DNA of 7,808 nucleotides from an uncultured Odoribacter sp. (GCA_934725835.1 CAKVCR010000135.1:1-7808); one strand, 5' to 3'; shown: positions 1 through 5,670, counted from the stretch's first letter. Notes: a model not told the origin generated them from the letters alone. Numbers and translations: made by a program.

Positions 1-969
1 ATTTTGCTCATCTACTGCAAAATAATTAATATTTTCTGGGATGTGAATTTTTTTTATTGGACAACCCTCTTCATCAAATACATGAATTTCTATTCCAGGT
101 ATAAAATATGGGAATTGCTTCATGGATTTATTTTGATAAAGTGCATAAATATACCTTCCTGTTAAAACGACTGCAGAATAATACATTCTAAGTTGATCAT
201 CTGGCAATTTGCTTGTTTTGAAAATATTTATAGGTTGTCCATATGATATAGAAAATTTTTTTTGATTGTCGAAATCAAAAAAATTAATTTGATTGAAAAA
301 TAACATATTACCAATCACTAGGCTTCTGTGGGGATGTTTGGTAAGTCCCATGCTAAGCGAGGCATTTGGCGTATAATTAGGAATGTATGATTTTAAAATT
401 TCATATTTAGTAAGGTCTTTTTGTGTTTTTATATCTTGTAATTTAAAATGTATATTTCCTGGGACAGATGTTTTTATTAATCTGACGGTATCATTTAAAT
501 TTATGTATACACATTCATCAGGTAAGGTGAAAATAGTGTCTATAATTGTTTTTTTGCTCATAATAGATTTTGATAAGTTGAAACAACATCTTTTATTAAG
601 AGTGTAGTCGGAAATCCAAAATATTAATCCTTTTTCTGTTTTTAAATATTCATTATTATAATTTACACTTAAAAATTCATTAGGACCTCGACCTTTAGGA
701 AGAAATGATCCTAAAAACTTAAAGTTATTTGTTGAGTATATTTCAAAAAAATTATTATATCCAGAAGCTTTGAAAGCAATGAACAAAGTATCAACAATAA
801 AAATGTCATTAACCCCTATAATTTCATGTTCCATTTTTTTTCCTTTGATAGTTTCTTCTATAGGGAATTGCGTAATAATACGATTGGGTCCATTAAGAAC
901 ATTGTCAAATCCATCATGACAAGAATTCAATAATATGCATAATAAAAATACAAAGTTGTATATTTTCAT
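1..969 (-). CDS. TolB-like beta-propeller lipoprotein, C-terminus cut by window edge
   Basis: An open frame of 323 codons runs from an ATG at 967-969 to the left edge without a stop, so the C-terminus is missing. The N-terminus is a lipoprotein signal peptide: a basic start (MKIYN), a hydrophobic stretch, and the lipobox LNSC with the lipidated Cys at residue 17. Residues 92-99 read KGRGPNEF, a form of the GRGPGEF-like loop seen in TolB-like (BF3164-type) and six-bladed propeller lipoproteins of Bacteroidales. The rest alternates short hydrophobic beta-strands with polar turns, as expected of a propeller. Family members are usually about 350-390 residues, so perhaps 30-60 are missing. It follows NVEALA protein 1 across a strong hairpin, so it probably gets only read-through transcription. 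The role is unknown; by context it is a cell-envelope partner of the small NVEALA protein. The lipoprotein call is firm and the exact propeller family is likely. Confidence 0.85.
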   Translation of the reverse strand, partial: MKIYNFVFLLCILLNSCHDGFDNVLNGPNRIITQFPIEETIKGKKMEHEIIGVNDIFIVDTLFIAFKASGYNNFFEIYSTNNFKFLGSFLPKGRGPNEFLSVNYNNEYLKTEKGLIFWISDYTLNKRCCFNLSKSIMSKKTIIDTIFTLPDECVYINLNDTVRLIKTSVPGNIHFKLQDIKTQKDLTKYEILKSYIPNYTPNASLSMGLTKHPHRSLVIGNMLFFNQINFFDFDNQKKFSISYGQPINIFKTSKLPDDQLRMYYSAVVLTGRYIYALYQNKSMKQFPYFIPGIEIHVFDEEGCPIKKIHIPENINYFAVDEQN

Positions 970-988
970 TTTGTAATAAGTTTAATAT

Positions 989-1029
989 TTAATCCTAAGA
1001 ACAATTACATTACTTATTCTTAGGATTAA
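989..1029 (-). terminator. 13-bp perfect hairpin after NVEALA gene 1
   Basis: Bases 989-1001 and 1017-1029 are perfect reverse complements (core AATCCTAAGAA / TTCTTAGGATT) around a 15-nt loop. The stem begins five bases past the stop codon of the 1035-1337 gene and ends 19 bases before the next start. The stem is AT-rich and has no long U-run after it on the minus strand, so it may be a partial terminator or an RNA-stabilising 3' structure rather than a full stop. Confidence 0.7.
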
Positions 1030-1034
1030 CCAAA

Positions 1035-1337
1035 TTAATTATACTCGTAACAATAGCTTTTGGGAGCTCCCGATGGTTTGTATTCATTCCATTTTAAACA
1101 TATATCACCAACACCTAAACGCTCATAGGTTACATAGCTTGAGCCCTTACAGTATTGTTTTCCTCCATAAGTCGTGTGCTTAACTCTATTACTTCCTCCC
1201 TCTGAGGAAGATGCTATTGCTTCTATATTTTCAAATAAAATTGAAAATTTATTATTTACATTAGAATGAAAATTTACAGATATCCCGATTGTTGTTATCA
1301 TAAATAACACCATAAATATAAACGTACTTTTCTTCAT
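1035..1337 (-). CDS. NVEALA-family small exported protein 1
   Basis: A 100-residue protein. Residues 1-22 look like a signal sequence (MKKS, then a hydrophobic stretch). Residues 37-42 read NIEAIA, a variant of the NVEALA signature that names a family of small Bacteroidales proteins of unknown function, followed by SSSEGGSN (43-50). The C-terminal half is unrelated to the other two copies in the window: Tyr- and Lys-rich with Cys at 63, 80 and 96. The odd Cys number leaves one unpaired if disulfides form. Residues 38-50 match NVEALA protein 2 except at one position, while the parts after differ fully, which resembles a constant leader with a variable core. The start is the ATG at 1335-1337; no Shine-Dalgarno site is near it. 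A KKGG-encoding ORF lies upstream and a hairpin follows. Family assignment is strong; export and processing are inferred. Confidence 0.88.
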   Translation of the reverse strand: MKKSTFIFMVLFMITTIGISVNFHSNVNNKFSILFENIEAIASSSEGGSNRVKHTTYGGKQYCKGSSYVTYERLGVGDICLKWNEYKPSGAPKSYCYEYN

Positions 1338-1400
1338 ATACTACTTTGTTTAGTTGATGCAATTAAAATATTTAATACATTTTTTTGTAATGCAGGACTC

Positions 1401-1502
1401 CTAGCATATAGTTGTGTTGGTATTTGCGACTTTACCACCTCCTTTCTTTTTTAGAGAAGAATTTTCTTTGGTTAAACATAAATATTTAATTCTGCGCTTC
1501 AT
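1401..1502 (-). CDS. Candidate 33-residue KKGG peptide upstream of NVEALA gene 1
   Basis: A short frame from ATG (1500-1502) to TAG (1401-1403). It starts 33 bases after the stop of the CxxC protein gene and ends 63 bases before NVEALA gene 1. The N-terminus is basic (MKRRIKYLCL), residues 17-24 read LKKKGGGK, and the tail is rich in Thr and ends in Cys (NTNTTIC). The L-x-L-x-K-E pattern followed by a GG resembles, loosely, the leaders of GG-type Bacteroidales peptide precursors (radical-SAM or lanthipeptide-like), with Thr and Cys in the core position. It is much shorter than those precursors and no modifying enzyme or peptidase-transporter is in the window. A second short ORF with KKGG sits in the same place before NVEALA gene 2. 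The alternative is that the coding potential is accidental and the GGAGG-containing RNA is what matters. Confidence 0.35.
   Translation of the reverse strand: MKRRIKYLCLTKENSSLKKKGGGKVANTNTTIC
1436..1450 (-). promoter_or_regulatory. GGAGG element complementary to 16S 3' end, copy 1
   Basis: On the minus strand this reads AAAAGAAAGGAGGTG. The part AGAAAGGAGGTG would pair over 12 bases with the 16S rRNA 3' tail as remembered for Bacteroides (CACCUCCUUUCU). No start codon lies at normal spacing after it; the NVEALA ATG is 100 nt downstream. Bacteroides genes generally lack Shine-Dalgarno sites, so such a strong match is unusual. The same bases encode KKGG within the short ORF at 1401-1502, so peptide and RNA roles cannot be separated here. 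Confidence 0.35.
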
Positions 1503-1535
1503 TTTGAAATAGATTAAATTTATGAGTTATTACAA

Positions 1536-2084
1536 TTACCTACTATTATGATCTTTAAAAAAAATAGGAAGAATATCATAATATTCAATATCATATGGAA
1601 AATATTTAACATCGTTATCGCTATTTCTAAGTAGTAATATTCCAGAGTCTAACGAAATATTTTTTAATACGTCTGCACAAACAATATAATTTTTAAATCC
1701 ATATGATAACCATTCTCTTTTTAATTTTTCAGAATAGACTTCATGTATCAAATAGATCCTATCTTGTTGTATATCGATGTTTTTTAATTCACTAAATAAA
1801 CTGCATATACAAGCCATACATACATCGCTTGAAACTATAACAATCCAATTATAACCTGTTTTTATAGGGGTAGGTAAACATTGAACAATATCGTCATATG
1901 TGATATTGTATTCATCAAAACATTTGGTTATTAATTTTTTTTGGTTTTGAATCTGACTTGTTAGATCAATTGAATTTTTGATAAGCTGATTGCATTCATT
2001 TTTTAAAATAGTCACCTTAAAAAGTAAAGCAATATTGAGCACTATAAACAATATCAGAAGCAAAAATATTTTTGACAGTTTCAT
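1536..2084 (-). CDS. Membrane-anchored thioredoxin-like protein with CxxC motif
   Basis: A 182-residue protein. Residues 5-24 form one hydrophobic membrane segment after a short basic start, so the rest probably faces the periplasm. Residues 26-55 are polar and may be a short coiled coil. Residues 80-94 read WIVIVSSDVCMACIC: a hydrophobic beta-strand followed by C89-M-A-C92, then C94. This is the placement of the redox CxxC in thioredoxin folds, so a disulfide oxidoreductase or thiol-dependent role is plausible. The usual thioredoxin WCxxC tryptophan and a cis-proline are not evident, so the family is uncertain. Its ATG overlaps the stop of the 2081-3253 propeller gene (ATGA), which suggests coupled translation. 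A short KKGG ORF and NVEALA gene 1 follow. It occupies the same position relative to a KKGG ORF as the DUF1573 gene does in the neighbouring module. Coding is certain; the redox function is inferred. Confidence 0.75.
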   Translation of the reverse strand: MKLSKIFLLLILFIVLNIALLFKVTILKNECNQLIKNSIDLTSQIQNQKKLITKCFDEYNITYDDIVQCLPTPIKTGYNWIVIVSSDVCMACICSLFSELKNIDIQQDRIYLIHEVYSEKLKREWLSYGFKNYIVCADVLKNISLDSGILLLRNSDNDVKYFPYDIEYYDILPIFFKDHNSR

Positions 2085-3253
2085 TGGATGTTAAATTTGA
2101 TTTTTACAATTAAGGGATTCATAGATTCTTGTGAATTTAAAATTACTTTTTTATTCTGAATTAAAAATTTCTTTAGAGGTTCCATATTTTCAAGACAAGT
2201 ATTCGTGGCATACTCATTATAGTCATTAAATACTGCATAATAAAATTGAGAATCTGAAGCTTTTATTAATAACAAAGGCGTTTTGTCATTTTTGTCATGA
2301 ACCCAATGAAGCCCTTTAAGTTTCTTTTTATCAAAGACAAAAAAATGGTCGTTAGCTCCTGGACCTCCTGCCGAAAAGTAAAAATCTTTCTCTGTTTCAT
2401 GTAAGTAGATTGGTAATTTGTAATATGAGTTATTCATAAAACGCTTTATATCAAATCTATGTTCTGTAGTCACCGGAATATAATGTGGAGGTATATATTT
2501 ATCTTTAAAATTCAACTGATACGTTGCTTTTACATAGCCAGAATCCAGACTATAGCAAATATTATCTCCTTCTTGTGGCCTGACTAAATATGAATTATTA
2601 ATTCCTTGTGTAATAATATCAATTGGCAATACATAATCTTTTCTAGGCAAATAAGACTTTACGTGTCGACCTGTTTTATCAAATTGATTCAAGCAATAAA
2701 ATGTATTTTCAAAATCCTCTTTTTTGAATGGATTACAACCAAAAAGGAAAAATCCTTCATCATTAGAAGGTGCAATACCTATACAATTAGGATATTTTTC
2801 AGGAAACCGAGGTGTTGTTTTTCTTAAAAAACGTCCATCAAGCAATGAATAATGTATTACATCATTATTACAATCTACTGCCATTATCTCTCTACCAGAT
2901 AGATCAAAACATATATCATACAATTGTAAATATTCTCCAGGACCTCTACCAATCCGCCCTACAGGAAATAAGAAATTTCCTTTGGAATCAAATACCATTA
3001 TACCAGTAGAATTCAATATGACAATTTTGCCAGATTCAGCAATTAATATTTTTTGAATATATGCAATGAACGACATATCGGATACTTCCAATGGTATGAT
3101 TTCTACACTATCGATATAATTAGTGAAATCCAAAACCATTTGGGTGTTTTCTAATGGACAGAATTCAATAACTCCGGTCTTTAGCTGTTTAGATTTTGTA
3201 GAACAAGACAGCAAAGACATTAATAATGCAAGTATTACATATTTAGATTTCAT
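2081..3253 (-). CDS. Six-bladed beta-propeller lipoprotein
   Basis: A 390-residue protein with a clean lipoprotein signal: MKSKYVILALLMSLLSC, lipobox LLSC, lipidated Cys at 17. Residues 98-108 read VGRIGRGPGEY, the signature loop of the Bacteroidales six-bladed beta-propeller family (DUF5128 type). It is preceded by an IVILNSTGIMVFDSKGNFL strand pair and followed by EIMAVDCNNDVIHYSLLDG, which look like successive propeller blades. Length fits the family. The biochemical role of these proteins is not established; they are commonly found beside NVEALA genes, which suggests binding of or signalling about a small peptide at the envelope. The gene starts 98 bases after NVEALA gene 2, past a hairpin, and overlaps the following CxxC gene by four bases. 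No internal break is seen. Family call is strong; function unknown. Confidence 0.9.
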   Translation of the reverse strand: MKSKYVILALLMSLLSCSTKSKQLKTGVIEFCPLENTQMVLDFTNYIDSVEIIPLEVSDMSFIAYIQKILIAESGKIVILNSTGIMVFDSKGNFLFPVGRIGRGPGEYLQLYDICFDLSGREIMAVDCNNDVIHYSLLDGRFLRKTTPRFPEKYPNCIGIAPSNDEGFFLFGCNPFKKEDFENTFYCLNQFDKTGRHVKSYLPRKDYVLPIDIITQGINNSYLVRPQEGDNICYSLDSGYVKATYQLNFKDKYIPPHYIPVTTEHRFDIKRFMNNSYYKLPIYLHETEKDFYFSAGGPGANDHFFVFDKKKLKGLHWVHDKNDKTPLLLIKASDSQFYYAVFNDYNEYATNTCLENMEPLKKFLIQNKKVILNSQESMNPLIVKIKFNIQ

Positions 3254-3276
3254 AATGACTCACTTCTTTTAAGTAA

Positions 3277-3303
3277 AAGAGGAAGGGATTAAACCTCCCT
3301 CTT
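3277..3303 (-). terminator. 10-bp hairpin after NVEALA gene 2
   Basis: Bases 3277-3286 (AAGAGGAAGG) pair with 3294-3303 (CCTCCCTCTT) around a 7-nt loop. As plus-strand RNA the stem has one A/C mismatch; as minus-strand RNA that pair becomes G-U, giving ten unbroken pairs followed by UUUU-ACUU. The structure therefore fits the minus transcript. It lies between NVEALA gene 2 and the propeller gene and is probably a partial terminator that lowers propeller expression relative to the peptide. Confidence 0.65.
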
Positions 3304-3351
3304 ATTTAAAAATTTGCTTATTAATCAAATTGAGGTGCTAAATACTTTAAA

Positions 3352-3663
3352 TCAAAGTTCTAATCTACCATGGGAATCACATCCATTTTTAACAACTTTA
3401 TTGCAATTATCTTTGATGCATGACACCTCAGAACCTCTACAACACCAATCCATCCAACTGTCCATTCCTTCTCCTCCACATGCAGCAATTATTTGGAAAT
3501 ACTTGCCAACATTAGATCCTCCCTCGGAGCTTGAAGCTAAAGCTTCAATTGCATTATGTCCCAATACAATTTTATGAGATGTATCTACAATAAAACTTAC
3601 GTTATATACTAAAAGAGTACAAAACATACTGAATATTGTTATTTTTAACGCTTTGACTATCAT
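3352..3663 (-). CDS. NVEALA-family small exported protein 2, Cys-rich
   Basis: A 103-residue protein. The N-terminus (MIVKALKI, then hydrophobic to about residue 25) looks like a signal or membrane segment. Residues 37-51 read NAIEALASSSEGGSN, a good NVEALA-type signature. The C-terminal part carries six Cys (62, 74, 75, 82, 87, 95), an even number suited to three disulfides, plus Gly-rich and Trp-containing stretches (CGGEGMDSWMDWCC). The family is small, restricted mainly to Bacteroidales, and of unknown function. The signature block is nearly identical to that of NVEALA protein 1 while the C-terminal sequence is not. Upstream lies a KKGG short ORF and, beyond, the DUF1573 gene; downstream lies a hairpin and the six-bladed propeller lipoprotein. 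Processing near the signature and disulfide formation are inferences. Confidence 0.88.
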   Translation of the reverse strand: MIVKALKITIFSMFCTLLVYNVSFIVDTSHKIVLGHNAIEALASSSEGGSNVGKYFQIIAACGGEGMDSWMDWCCRGSEVSCIKDNCNKVVKNGCDSHGRLEL

Positions 3664-3702
3664 ACTTTATTTTTTAAGTAAAACATTTATCTTTCATTGT
3701 TG

Positions 3703-3727
3703 CTATAGATTTTGCTTTTCTATAGAT
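3703..3727. repeat. Direct repeat CTATAGAT, 17-bp period
   Basis: CTATAGAT occurs at 3703-3710 and 3720-3727 with TTTGCTTTT between, in the leader between the short KKGG ORF and NVEALA gene 2. Two turns of helix would be about 21 bp, so the spacing is not obviously that of a protein site. It may be chance in AT-rich DNA. Confidence 0.3.
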
Positions 3728-3742
3728 AGGCAATCTATTGTA

Positions 3743-3790
3743 CTAAAATACAGTCACATAACAGCCTCCTTTCTTTTGTAAAACATCCAT
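3743..3790 (-). CDS. Candidate 15-residue KKGG peptide upstream of NVEALA gene 2
   Basis: A frame of 15 codons, ATG at 3788-3790 to TAG at 3743-3745: MDVLQKKGGCYVTVF. It begins ten bases after the stop of the DUF1573 gene, and an in-frame stop upstream rules out a longer version. It shares L-x-KKGG and the same codons (AAG AAA GGA GG) with the 33-residue ORF at 1401-1502, and both lie just before a typical NVEALA gene. The residues after GG (CYVTVF) would be a very short core. Alone it would be ignored; the recurrence in position and sequence is the reason to list it. A GG-leader peptide, a leader ORF controlling NVEALA translation, and a non-coding RNA element are all open. Confidence 0.3.
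   Translation of the reverse strand: MDVLQKKGGCYVTVF
3765..3777 (-). promoter_or_regulatory. GGAGG element complementary to 16S 3' end, copy 2
   Basis: On the minus strand it reads AAAAGAAAGGAGG, identical over 13 nt to copy 1 at 1438-1450. It ends 101 nt before the NVEALA gene 2 ATG, against 100 nt for copy 1. AGAAAGGAGG can pair with the 16S rRNA 3' tail. An ATG followed at once by TGA lies six bases after GGAGG, a start-stop pair that could hold a ribosome. Confidence 0.35.
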
Positions 3791-3800
3791 TCTAATTAAA

Positions 3801-4235
3801 CTACAAAATTCTATTCTCTATTACATTTCCACGAAGTTTTAAGTTTATAACTTGTTCAAGTGTATTACAATACACCTCTATCGTTTTCAAAAACACTCCC
3901 AATGAATTTGGTTTAAATGCAACTTTAATTTCACCTGTTTCACCTGGCTTTACAGGGCATTTTTTCCACTTGACCGATATACAACCACAAGAAGTACGCA
4001 CATCTCTAATCAATAAGGGTACACCCCCCGTATTCGTAAATTGAAATACAGCAGATTTCTCACTATTATATAATATTGTCCCCAAATTTAATGTATCTTC
4101 CTTAAAGCTAATAGTTGTTGGAGAAGCCATAAAAGATTTGTATTCATAATCTTCTGGCCAAAACACATACAGACAGACGATATTGCAGATAATCGCCACC
4201 ATTATAGTAATTATGATTTTATTCTTTTCCATCAT
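3801..4235 (-). CDS. Membrane-anchored DUF1573 protein
   Basis: A 144-residue protein. Residues 7-25 are hydrophobic (IIITIMVAIICNIVCLYVF), a single membrane anchor placing the rest in the periplasm. Residues 43-140 form a DUF1573 domain: FKEDTLNLGTI at the start, FQFTNTGG (64-71), the TSCGC motif (81-85), VKPGETGEIKVAF (95-107) and G-V-F-L-K-TIEVYCN (113-124). DUF1573 is an immunoglobulin-like (ASH/MSP type) beta-sandwich common in Bacteroidetes envelope proteins, with no known enzymatic role. C83, C85 and C93 are family-typical. Two ATGs in a row begin the gene and either could serve. It lies 100 bases after the propeller lipoprotein gene at 4336 and just before the short KKGG ORF. It is in the same module position as the CxxC protein in the next module. 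Domain call is firm. Confidence 0.9.
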   Translation of the reverse strand: MMEKNKIIITIMVAIICNIVCLYVFWPEDYEYKSFMASPTTISFKEDTLNLGTILYNSEKSAVFQFTNTGGVPLLIRDVRTSCGCISVKWKKCPVKPGETGEIKVAFKPNSLGVFLKTIEVYCNTLEQVINLKLRGNVIENRIL

Positions 4236-4303
4236 GCATCATTTTTTGTCAAAATCAACGAGATAAACATATAAGAAATTTTGCTTAAAACATATAGACA
4301 AGT

Positions 4304-4322
4304 ATTGTAAAATCATTGTAAT
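4304..4322. promoter_or_regulatory. Candidate regulator site: ATTGTAA direct repeat, 11-bp period
   Basis: ATTGTAAAATCATTGTAAT holds ATTGTAA twice, 11 bp apart. That period is usual for sites of OmpR-family regulators, one of which is encoded at 7088-7771. It lies 69 bases upstream of the DUF1573 start and matches 16 of 19 bases of the site at 5703-5721. The AT-rich setting makes chance a real alternative. Confidence 0.3.
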
Positions 4323-4335
4323 ATTCTGCCATTAA

Positions 4336-5394
4336 TCAACTCACATTTAAATGTACGAGTGAAACTTTTCCGTATATTCCTTTCAACCCATATAGCAAAT
4401 TATCCTGCGTGTCGAAAGAAATTTTATAAACAGGCTCACTTAATTTAACTGAAGAAATAATATTCCCACTCCAATCGAAAATAAACAAGTTTGTGCAGTG
4501 ACCAATATTTTGCTGTACATCTCGATAAGTTTGGCCTGAAAACAAGACATATATTCTTTCATTTGAAACTGCAACATCTTGAAAACCTGAAATATTATCT
4601 TTATAATATGCCACATAAGGCAAAGAACCGACATCATTAATTTTTACCTTAGGATAATAAAAACAACGCTGACAAATACGCTGTATGCTATCATTTTCCA
4701 CTTTACATATCTCTATAATACCACTATGCATATCTGTACATACAAAACATTTATTATCAGGTCGTAATCGGAGGACAGAGCTAGCATATAAAATACTCTT
4801 GGCTTTCTCTGACAAGTTGCTATATTTGGGATGACCAGGATATGATAAACAATATTTTGCAGACTTCGTATTTTCTGAATAATAACGATAACGTCCTCTT
4901 TCATAGACTCCTGTAGATATCACAAACGATTCTCCCTTTATTACAGAAAGATGATATTCATCCGAATTAAGCTGTAATTCTGTACATGTTGACTCACTCC
5001 GAGTTGCCAAAGGAGAAAATAACTCATGCAATTTTCTGCCTCTATAGTCAAGGACAGTAACCATCCCTTGTGCTCCAACTGTCATCCCCGTAATGCCTAA
5101 TGCTTCTCCTTTCTCCTCGCCAAATTTCAACATTCTAACATTATCCTTTGTCTCTAAATTGATTGCACGCACTTGATAATCCTCATAAGAACGTCCCACG
5201 ACTAACCACTGACCATGTTTTATAAAATCCTCAGGATCTGTTATACCATACTTTAGTAATGAATCTATTGTTTCCACATTCACAGTATCTGTCGAAACAG
5301 GCAGAGACTCTTTACAATCCCTCTCTATATCTAGAATATCCGTACACGAAAATTGCAAGCAAACACTCAATACGCAATAAATGTAATTCCTCAT
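4336..5394 (-). CDS. Propeller-like lipoprotein (BF3164/TolB-like type)
   Basis: A 352-residue protein with a short hydrophobic N-terminus ending in LQFSC, Cys 17. The lipobox is weak at -3 (Gln) but the position matches the other two lipoproteins here. Residues 40-130 read like the first blades of a TolB-like propeller: an IDSLLKYG segment, WLVVGRSYEDYQVRAINLET, then RMLKFGEEKGEALGI, a degenerate form of the FGRxGxGPGEF loop, then MVTVLDYRGRKLHELF. Near the C-terminus comes FIFDWSGNIISSVKLSEPVYKISFD, a typical last blade of this family. Length fits. It starts 12 bases after the NVEALA-like gene at 5407, with no hairpin between, so the two are surely cotranscribed. DUF1573 follows. The role is unknown; by context it is an envelope partner of the peptide. 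The degenerate loop makes the assignment a little less sure than for 2081-3253. Confidence 0.82.
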   Translation of the reverse strand: MRNYIYCVLSVCLQFSCTDILDIERDCKESLPVSTDTVNVETIDSLLKYGITDPEDFIKHGQWLVVGRSYEDYQVRAINLETKDNVRMLKFGEEKGEALGITGMTVGAQGMVTVLDYRGRKLHELFSPLATRSESTCTELQLNSDEYHLSVIKGESFVISTGVYERGRYRYYSENTKSAKYCLSYPGHPKYSNLSEKAKSILYASSVLRLRPDNKCFVCTDMHSGIIEICKVENDSIQRICQRCFYYPKVKINDVGSLPYVAYYKDNISGFQDVAVSNERIYVLFSGQTYRDVQQNIGHCTNLFIFDWSGNIISSVKLSEPVYKISFDTQDNLLYGLKGIYGKVSLVHLNVS

Positions 5395-5406
5395 ATCTTC
5401 AAAAAT

Positions 5407-5613
5407 TTATATTATGTGTAATCCTTTTATTGTTCCCCCTGAACTAAAACACCATCCGCCCACAGCAACACAGGGACTTGAAGAGTTTTCTGAATCTGAC
5501 AAAACCTCAAGCTGCTCCAATTGACAGCTGAATTTATTGCCTGCAAAAATCAAATGAGAACCGACAAGCACTCTCAAAAGAATCAAAATAGTAATCATTA
5601 TGTTTTTTCTCAT
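5407..5613 (-). CDS. Divergent NVEALA-like small exported protein 3
   Basis: A 68-residue protein when begun at the ATG at 5611-5613 (MRKNIMITIL). A longer frame reaches 5688, but its extra 25 residues (HICIVKNPFFFNTK and similar) would bury the signal sequence and overlap the divergent promoter region, so the short start is preferred. Residues 1-25 are a signal-like hydrophobic stretch ending LIFAGN. Residues 34-41 (QLEVLSDS) stand where the others have NIEAIASS, with an LE-x-L core in place of EALA. The tail holds C48 and C56 and Gly-rich turns (CVAVGGWCFSSGG); C30 precedes the motif. It is the first gene of the minus-strand block and lies next to the kinase gene transcribed the other way, which makes it a candidate direct target or signal of that two-component system. 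Export is likely; NVEALA membership is probable rather than certain. Confidence 0.72.
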   Translation of the reverse strand: MRKNIMITILILLRVLVGSHLIFAGNKFSCQLEQLEVLSDSENSSSPCVAVGGWCFSSGGTIKGLHII

Positions 5614-5625
5614 GACTTTAATTAT

Positions 5626-5633
5626 TATTTTTG
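5626..5633 (+). promoter_or_regulatory. Candidate -7 element for the kinase/regulator operon
   Basis: TATTTTTG fits the Bacteroides -7 consensus TAnnTTTG exactly and would give a leader of roughly 85 bases before the kinase ATG at 5727. The expected TTTG at -33 is only approximated by a T-run near 5602-5609. In such AT-rich DNA this match is suggestive only. Confidence 0.35.
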
Positions 5634-5662
5634 TGTTGAAAAAAAATGGATTTTTTACTATG

Positions 5663-5670
5663 CAAATATG
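5663..5670 (-). promoter_or_regulatory. Candidate -7 element for the minus-strand peptide block
   Basis: On the minus strand the bases read CATATTTG, seven of eight to TAnnTTTG. A TTTT lies 19 bases upstream in place of the -33 TTTG. The leader to the ATG at 5613 would be about 40-50 bases. It overlaps the plus-strand leader, so the two promoters would be face to face. Confidence 0.35.

Noticed and set aside
383..607. Plus-strand frame of 74 codons
   Set aside because: It lies inside the open minus-strand lipoprotein gene and shows no domain, signal or codon pattern of its own.
3314..3577. 87-residue plus-strand frame over NVEALA gene 2
   Set aside because: It is antisense to a recognisable NVEALA protein, has no family resemblance or signal, and arises from the complementary frame.
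4265..4296. AAACATATA repeated at 4265-4273 and 4288-4296
   Set aside because: A 9-base AT-rich repeat in AT-rich spacer DNA is expected by chance; no palindrome or other copies support a site.
4280..4327. 15-codon frame MAEYYNDFTILVYMF between the 4336 lipoprotein gene and DUF1573
   Set aside because: It is the same length as the KKGG ORF near 3743, but has no GG motif or GGAGG element and does not precede an NVEALA gene.
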